Assembly: GCF_003951285.1 (NCBI RefSeq)
Contig: NZ_RXFQ01000001.1
Location: 558,001-622,000 of the forward strand
Source: Variovorax beijingensis
GTDB lineage: Bacteria; Pseudomonadota; Gammaproteobacteria; Burkholderiales; Burkholderiaceae_C
Direction of reading: 5' to 3'
DNA: 64,000 nt
Below are positions 59,319 to 64,000 of this stretch, piece after piece. The translations under genes and the position numbers were made by a program. Under the pieces are notes generated by a model. That model saw only the letters and a list, made by a program, of their open reading frames with translations, was not told the origin of the DNA and searched no databases. The first letter of the stretch is position 1. Each line of letters opens with the position of its first letter.

Positions 59319-60394
59319 TGCACGAACCTCCGCATGGCCAGGCCGCAAGAGGTCAGGTAAGAAGGCGCTTCGCGCCGGACCTTCTTCTCGCGGATGTTCG
59401 GACCCAGTTCCATGCCGTCGAACGGGTTCACGAGCGAACAGGCGAACGAGGTCTGGCGCGTCACGGCACTGGTCAGGCTGGGCAGCGAGGCCGAGCCGCC
59501 TGCAAGCAGCACGTAGTCCACGCGGTTGTGGGGCGTGCTGGTGAAGAAGAACTGCAGCGCACGGGCAATTTCCTGCGCGATGCTTTCCACGAAGGGCTTC
59601 AGGACGCCCGAGCCGTAGTCGTCGGGCAGATCGCCGCTGCGCTTCTTGGCCTCGGCCTCTTCGGCCGAGAAACCGTACTGGCGCACGATCAGCTGGGTCA
59701 GCTGCGCGCCGCCGAAGGCCTGGTCGCGGTCGTACAGCACTTCCTGGTTGCGCAGCACCTGCATGCTGGTGGTGAAGGCGCCCACTTCGAATAGCGCCAC
59801 CACGGCATCGAGGCCCTTGCCCGGCAATTGCTCGATCAGGCGGGCGGTCGCAAGGCGGGAAGCGTAGGACTCGACGTCGAGGATCACCGCCTTCAGCCCG
59901 GCCGCTTCGGCCAGGCCTTCGCGGTCCTGGACCTTTTCCTTGCGGGACGCGGCAATCAGCACCTCGACGTCGCCGGCAGAGGCGGTGCTCTGCCCGGTCA
60001 CGCAGAAATCGAGGCTGACTTCGTCGAGCGAGAACGGGATGTACTGGTTGGCTTCGGACTCGACCTGGATTTCGAGCTCCTGCTCGCTCATGCCGCCGGG
60101 AAGAATGATCTTCTTGGTGATGACCGCCGAAGGAGGCAGCGCCAGCGCGACGTTGCGGGTACGGGTACCGCTCTTGCGCACGACGCGGCGGACGGCTTCG
60201 GCCACTTCGTCGAACTTCTCGACGTTGCCGTCGGTGATCCAGCCCCGCTCCAGGGGTTCGATCGCGCAGCGCTCGAGAACCAGCTTGCCACTGGCTTCAC
60301 GGCCGAGCTCGACCAGCTTCACGCTGGAGGAACTGACATCCAGGCCGAGCATGGGGGCGTTCTGACGGCGAAACAATGATCCGAAAGCAGCCAA
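59315..60394 (-). CDS. pilM: Type IV pilus actin-like ATPase PilM
   Basis: A 359-residue cytoplasmic actin-like protein that binds the N-terminal peptide of PilN. MLGLDVSSSSVKLVELGREASGKLVLERCAIEPL is the first ATP-binding strand pair; VALALPPSAVITKKIILP and YVLLAGGSASLPSLTSAV are later nucleotide-site segments. No ATG gives a family-like N-terminus: ATG in NAPML would cut off the usual FGSLFRR leader. TTG 60394, with AAAGGGA a few bases upstream, gives the normal length, so it is chosen here. Confidence 0.95.
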   Translation of the reverse strand: MAAFGSLFRRQNAPMLGLDVSSSSVKLVELGREASGKLVLERCAIEPLERGWITDGNVEKFDEVAEAVRRVVRKSGTRTRNVALALPPSAVITKKIILPGGMSEQELEIQVESEANQYIPFSLDEVSLDFCVTGQSTASAGDVEVLIAASRKEKVQDREGLAEAAGLKAVILDVESYASRLATARLIEQLPGKGLDAVVALFEVGAFTTSMQVLRNQEVLYDRDQAFGGAQLTQLIVRQYGFSAEEAEAKKRSGDLPDDYGSGVLKPFVESIAQEIARALQFFFTSTPHNRVDYVLLAGGSASLPSLTSAVTRQTSFACSLVNPFDGMELGPNIREKKVRREAPSYLTSCGLAMRRFVQ

Positions 60395-60450
60395 GTTAGG
60401 TCCCTTTACCCCTGCATTTGTAACCAATGGAAAAATTTGCGTTCGGTTGC

Positions 60451-60479
60451 ATGCTAGCAGCAGACGTAGCGGCGACCAA
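60451..60479 (-). promoter_or_regulatory. Candidate sigma70 promoter for pilMNOPQ
   Basis: On the minus strand TTGGTC (60479-60474) and TAGCAT (60456-60451) are 17 bases apart. The leader to the pilM TTG would be about 50 bases. Pattern-based only. Confidence 0.4.
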
Positions 60480-60603
60480 ACAACCCACGCCGGCAAAATG
60501 GCGGACCGTTGTCAAAAGCTGACGCCGAAGCCACATTTGGTAACTTTTGGTTTAGCCCGCAACGATGCACCCAAGTTCGGCCCGAGGCAAGGGGGCGGCT
60601 TTT

Positions 60604-60609
60604 TATAAT
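60604..60609 (+). promoter_or_regulatory. Consensus -10 box for mrcA
   Basis: A perfect TATAAT lies 24 bases before the mrcA ATG. No good -35 box is seen at 16-18 bases upstream. The expected start point leaves a leader of only about 17 bases, and a GTG codon in the mrcA frame (60615) lies almost at that point. Confidence 0.5.
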
Positions 60610-60632
60610 GTGCGGTGACTCCCCGGGCCCAC

Positions 60633-63041
60633 ATGCAAGAAACTTCACGCCCCAAAGGGCCAGCCAAGACCCCTCCTTCCACACGACCAGCCTGGCTGAA
60701 ATGGCTGCTGCGCTTCATGGTCTGGGGGTTCGGCATCGCCGCGGCCGGTGTTCTGGCGTTGCTGTGCGTGATCGCCGTCGCCCTGGCCGTTGCCTACCCC
60801 AACCTTCCCGACATCTCCGAGCTGTCGGACTACCGGCCGAAACTGCCGCTGCGGGTCTTTTCCGCGGAAGGCATCCTGATTGGCGAATTCGGCGAAGAGC
60901 GTCGCAATCTAACCCCGATCGCGGCAATCCCCAAGCTCGTGAAGGAGGCGGTGTTGGCTGCCGAAGACACCCGCTTCTACGACCACGGCGGCGTCGACTA
61001 CAAGGGGATGGTGCGCGCCGGCCTGGCCAACATGAACCGCGTGAAGAGCCAGGGCGCGTCGACCATCACGATGCAGGTGGCGCGCAACGTCTACCTGAGC
61101 TCCGAGAAAACGCTGACCCGCAAGATCTACGAGGTGCTGCTCACCTTCAAGCTGGAGCACCTGCTCACCAAGGACCAGATCTTCGAGATCTACCTGAACC
61201 AGATCTACCTCGGCAACCGCGCCTACGGCTTCGCGGCCGCATCGGAAGCGTATTTCGGCAAGCCGCTGCAGGAGCTCTCCATTGCGCAGGCAGCCATGCT
61301 GGCGGGCCTGCCGAAGGCGCCGGGCGCCAACAACCCGGTCAACAATCCGCAGCGGGCGCGCGGTCGCCAGTTCTATGTGATCGACCGCATGCAGGACGCA
61401 GGCTTCATCACCGCCGAGCAGGCCGCCGAAGCCAAGAAAGAGGAATTGCACCTGCGCGATGCGGCCGACCCGAACCGGCTGCACGCCGAATACGTGGCCG
61501 AAACCGTGCGCCAGCTGATGTATGCGCAGTATGGCGACAGCACCTACACGCGCGGTCTCAAGGTGTACACCTCGCTGGTGGCCGCCGACCAGGCTGCGGC
61601 ATACAAGGCCCTGCGCAAGGGCATCATGGATTACGAGCGGCGCCAGATCTACCGCGGCCCCGAGAAATTCGTCGAATTGCCCAACGACCCGAAGGAACTC
61701 GACGATGCGGTGGACGACGCCCTGACCGACCATCCCGACAACGGCGACGTGATGGCGGCGGTGGTGCTCAAGGCCAACGCCAAGGAAATCTCGGCCGTGC
61801 GCGGCAATGGCGACCCGGTACAAATCACGGGCGAGGGCCTCAAGCCCGCGCAGTCCGGCCTTTCCGACAAGGCACCGCCCAACATCAAGATCCGGCGCGG
61901 CGCGGTGATCCGCGTGGTGAAGACGCCCAAGAACACCTGGGAAATCACCCAGCTGCCCGAAGTGGAGGGCGCCTTCGTCGCCATGGACCCGCGCGACGGC
62001 GCCATCAAGGCGCTGGTGGGCGGATTCGACTTCGGCAAGAACAAGTTCAACCACGTGACGCAGGCCTGGCGCCAGCCGGGCTCGAGCTTCAAGCCCTTCA
62101 TCTACTCGGCCGCGCTCGAGAAGGGCTTCACGCCGGCCACGGTCATCAACGACGGGCCCCTGTTCTTCGATGCCGGCACCACCGGTGGCCAGCCCTGGGA
62201 GCCCAAGAACTACGGCGGGGGCTACGACGGCCCGATGTCGATGCGCACCGCGCTCATGAAGTCGAAGAACCTGGTCTCGATCCGCATCCTGCAATCGATC
62301 GGCACGCGCTACGCCCAGGAATGGATCACCAATTTCGGCTTCGACAAGGACAAGCACCCGGCCTACCTGCCGATGGCGCTGGGCGCCGGCGCGGTCACGC
62401 CGATGCAGATGGCCACCGCCTATTCGGTGTTCGCCAATGGCGGCTACCGCGTCAATCCCTACCTGGTGACCCGCATCACCGACCACAAGGACAGGGTGCT
62501 GGTCGACAAGCAGCCGCCGCTGCTCAACGAAACGATCCGCGCCATTCCCCAGCGCAACGCCTTCATCATGGACACGCTGCTGCAATCGGTGGCGCGCGCC
62601 GGCACCGCGGCCAAGGCCCAGGCCATGCTCAAGCGGCCCGACCTCTACGGCAAGACCGGCACCACCAACGACTCGCTCGATGCCTGGTTCGCCGGCTTCC
62701 AGCCCACGATGACGGCCATTTCCTGGATCGGCTACGACACGCCGCGCAACCTGGGCGACCGCGAAACCGGCGGCGGCCTGAGCCTGCCGATCTGGATCAA
62801 CTACATGGAAACGGCGATCAAGGGTGTGCCCGTGACCGACCTTTCGGCCACGCCGCCGTCCGGCGTCGTGAGTGTGGGCGGCGAGTGGTACTACGACGAC
62901 TACGCACCAGGCCGCGGCGTCTCCAGCCTCGGCGTGGACACGCCGTCATCGCCGCCGGCGGAGTCCCTGAGCGGCGTTCCGGTGAGCCCGCCCCCGCCGC
63001 CCGAGGAGCGCAATCGCATCCTCGACCTTTTCAGGAACTGA
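60633..63041 (+). CDS. mrcA: Penicillin-binding protein 1A (bifunctional transglycosylase/transpeptidase)
   Basis: An 802-residue inner-membrane enzyme that polymerises and crosslinks peptidoglycan. One N-terminal membrane segment is followed by the GT51 domain with EDTRFYDHGGVDYKGM (catalytic glutamate), GASTITMQVARNVYLS and KILE-like EIYLNQIYLGN. The transpeptidase has the serine in QPGSSFKPFIYSAALEKG (SxxK), SKN in MKSKNLVS and KTG in GKTGTTNDSLDAWFAG. A Pro/Ser-rich tail ends the protein. ATG 60633 is used; an in-frame GTG at 60615 is the alternative. It is divergent from pilMNOPQ, the usual arrangement in proteobacteria. Confidence 0.97.
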   Translation: MQETSRPKGPAKTPPSTRPAWLKWLLRFMVWGFGIAAAGVLALLCVIAVALAVAYPNLPDISELSDYRPKLPLRVFSAEGILIGEFGEERRNLTPIAAIPKLVKEAVLAAEDTRFYDHGGVDYKGMVRAGLANMNRVKSQGASTITMQVARNVYLSSEKTLTRKIYEVLLTFKLEHLLTKDQIFEIYLNQIYLGNRAYGFAAASEAYFGKPLQELSIAQAAMLAGLPKAPGANNPVNNPQRARGRQFYVIDRMQDAGFITAEQAAEAKKEELHLRDAADPNRLHAEYVAETVRQLMYAQYGDSTYTRGLKVYTSLVAADQAAAYKALRKGIMDYERRQIYRGPEKFVELPNDPKELDDAVDDALTDHPDNGDVMAAVVLKANAKEISAVRGNGDPVQITGEGLKPAQSGLSDKAPPNIKIRRGAVIRVVKTPKNTWEITQLPEVEGAFVAMDPRDGAIKALVGGFDFGKNKFNHVTQAWRQPGSSFKPFIYSAALEKGFTPATVINDGPLFFDAGTTGGQPWEPKNYGGGYDGPMSMRTALMKSKNLVSIRILQSIGTRYAQEWITNFGFDKDKHPAYLPMALGAGAVTPMQMATAYSVFANGGYRVNPYLVTRITDHKDRVLVDKQPPLLNETIRAIPQRNAFIMDTLLQSVARAGTAAKAQAMLKRPDLYGKTGTTNDSLDAWFAGFQPTMTAISWIGYDTPRNLGDRETGGGLSLPIWINYMETAIKGVPVTDLSATPPSGVVSVGGEWYYDDYAPGRGVSSLGVDTPSSPPAESLSGVPVSPPPPPEERNRILDLFRN

Positions 63042-63056
63042 AGACCTGACGACGGT

Positions 63057-63389
63057 TCAGGCGGCCGCAAACTGCAGCGGCTGCCCGGCCTGAAGGCTCG
63101 CCTCGCGGGAAAGATTGCCGAAGAATTCCTCGCCCGTCTTGGTGTCGACCCAGGCCTTGCCGTCGTAGCGGTAGTGATAGCCGCCAGAGCGCGCGGCAAG
63201 CCAGATCTCCTGCAGGGGCTTCTGCAGGTTCACGATCAGCTGGCTGCCATTCTTGAATGAAATCGTGATCATGCCGCCCACGCGCTGGTTGTCGATGTCG
63301 GCGTCGGTCGCGTCGTTGATGCGGTCGCAGCCCTGCTCGATGGCGGCGAGTGCGGCTTCGGCGCGGTCCATGTATTCGGAGTCGGTCAT
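63057..63389 (-). CDS. cyaY: Iron-sulfur cluster assembly protein CyaY (frataxin homologue)
   Basis: A 110-residue bacterial frataxin. The N-terminal helix is acidic ([32 protein letters not shown]), giving the iron-binding ridge. The sheet region has [53 protein letters not shown], which contains the conserved NxQ-P-x-xEIWLA segment. It tunes IscS activity in Fe-S cluster assembly. ATG 63389 gives the family start. It is divergent from lptM, as in E. coli. Confidence 0.96.
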   Translation of the reverse strand: MTDSEYMDRAEAALAAIEQGCDRINDATDADIDNQRVGGMITISFKNGSQLIVNLQKPLQEIWLAARSGGYHYRYDGKAWVDTKTGEEFFGNLSREASLQAGQPLQFAAA

Positions 63390-63401
63390 TACAATTTCGT
63401 T

Positions 63402-63671
63402 ATGTTGAATGTTCGTCAAATTCTAGTGAGCGCCCCCGCCCGCGCTGTGCTCATGGTCAGTCTTGCCGCGGCGGCGGCCGCTTTGTCTGCTTGCGGCCAG
63501 CGCGGACCGCTGTTCCTGCCGACCGATCCGGCGGCGGCCCAGCGCGCCACCCTGCCGCAGCTGCTGACCCCCGGCGGCCCGCGCGCCGCCTCCGAGGCCG
63601 AGGCCGCGCCCAAGCCCGCTGCGGCCAGCAGCGCCCCGGCTCCAGCCACCAGCACCGGAACGCAAAAGTGA
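63402..63671 (+). CDS. lptM: LptM-like small lipoprotein (YifL family)
   Basis: An 89-residue lipoprotein with lipobox LSAC followed by GQRGPLFLP, the diagnostic CGxxGPLxLP motif of LptM (YifL). LptM helps the LPS translocon LptDE to mature by aiding disulfide exchange in LptD. The rest is a flexible Ala/Pro-rich tail. The order cyaY (divergent)-lptM-lysA follows the family context. ATG 63402 lies 12 bases from the cyaY start, so the two divergent promoters must overlap the coding starts. Its stop overlaps lysA as GTGA. Confidence 0.93.
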   Translation: MLNVRQILVSAPARAVLMVSLAAAAAALSACGQRGPLFLPTDPAAAQRATLPQLLTPGGPRAASEAEAAPKPAAASSAPAPATSTGTQK

Positions 63672-64000
63672 CGAACGCCTCCCCGCCCCTGCCCGGCCAT
63701 CCGCACATTGCGCATCGCGACGGCGCGCTCCACGTCGAAGGCCTTGGCCTGGAAGCGCTGGCCCGCGAGCATGGCACGCCGCTGTTCGTCTATTCGAAGC
63801 AGTGGATGCTCGACGCGCTGGCCGCCTACCAGCGCGGCTTCGAGGGCCGCAGCGCCCTGATCTGCTATGCGATGAAGGCGAATTCGTCGCTCGGCGTGCT
63901 GCGCGTGTTCGCCGAAGCCGGCTGCGGCTTCGACATCGTCTCGGGCGGAGAGCTGGCACGCGTGCTGGCGGTGGGCGCCGATCCCGCCAAGATCATCTTC
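63668..64000 (+). CDS. lysA: Diaminopimelate decarboxylase (partial, C-terminus off the right edge)
   Basis: The first 111 codons of the last enzyme of lysine synthesis, a fold-type III PLP decarboxylase. YAMKANSSLGVLRVFAEAGCGFDIVSGGELARVL contains the PLP lysine (YAxKAN) and the typical DIVSGGEL. The start is GTG 63668, overlapping the lptM stop (GTGA), which couples the two genes. About 300 further residues lie outside the window. Confidence 0.95.
   Translation, partial: MTNASPPLPGHPHIAHRDGALHVEGLGLEALAREHGTPLFVYSKQWMLDALAAYQRGFEGRSALICYAMKANSSLGVLRVFAEAGCGFDIVSGGELARVLAVGADPAKIIF

Overview
The window is GC-rich chromosomal DNA from a betaproteobacterium. The gene content and order (pilMNOPQ-aroKB-dgt, gltBD, mla operon-ibaG-murA-his operon-tatABC, cyaY-lptM-lysA) fit Burkholderiales, most likely Comamonadaceae, and the protein sequences look like Variovorax. 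That assignment comes from gene order and sequence feel, not from a database search. No tRNA, rRNA, CRISPR array or prophage was seen. Almost the whole window is core chromosome; the accessory part is roughly 0.75-15.7 kb.

Left part (1-16.3 kb). A partial petA (Rieske protein) enters from the left edge. Next comes an exopolysaccharide/capsule locus. On the plus strand lie a yjbE-like small secreted protein, a YjbF-like lipoprotein and a large protein that joins YjbG (GfcC) and YjbH (GfcD) in one chain. Facing them on the minus strand lie wza-wzb-wzc, an initiating sugar-phosphate transferase, a pyruvyltransferase-family protein, a GT4 glycosyltransferase, a secreted glycoside hydrolase and a flippase. 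Together they hold the parts of a group 4 capsule system (gfcABCD-gfcE-etp-etk in E. coli), but no recognisable Wzy polymerase. A PAP2 phosphatase and mscL follow.

Middle part (16.3-42.5 kb). This holds an MHS transporter-nif3-pdxA operon, a DegS/HtrA-type protease, tatABC, hinT and a histidine operon. The histidine genes are split in two blocks (hisG-D-C-B-H-A and hisF-I-E) by an AAA ATPase, a glutamate-type binding protein paired with a DctA/GltP-type symporter, and a mutarotase. A small secreted protein of unknown role sits inside the operon between hisD and hisC. Upstream on the same strand are murA, ibaG, an ABC-2 exporter and the phospholipid-transport genes mlaFEDACB.

Right part (42.5-64 kb). 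gltBD lies next to a solitary REP-associated tyrosine transposase. It is followed by a chain of overlapping genes (dgt, MFS transporter, DUF1415, methyltransferase), then aroB, aroK and the type IV pilus alignment/secretin operon pilMNOPQ. The divergent mrcA (PBP1a) comes next, then cyaY, lptM and the start of lysA at the right edge.

Most genes within operons overlap by 4 bp (ATGA or GTGA), so translational coupling is the rule here. Many start codons were moved inward from the longest open frame on the basis of Shine-Dalgarno sites, these overlaps, signal peptides or family length; each choice is explained in the entry.
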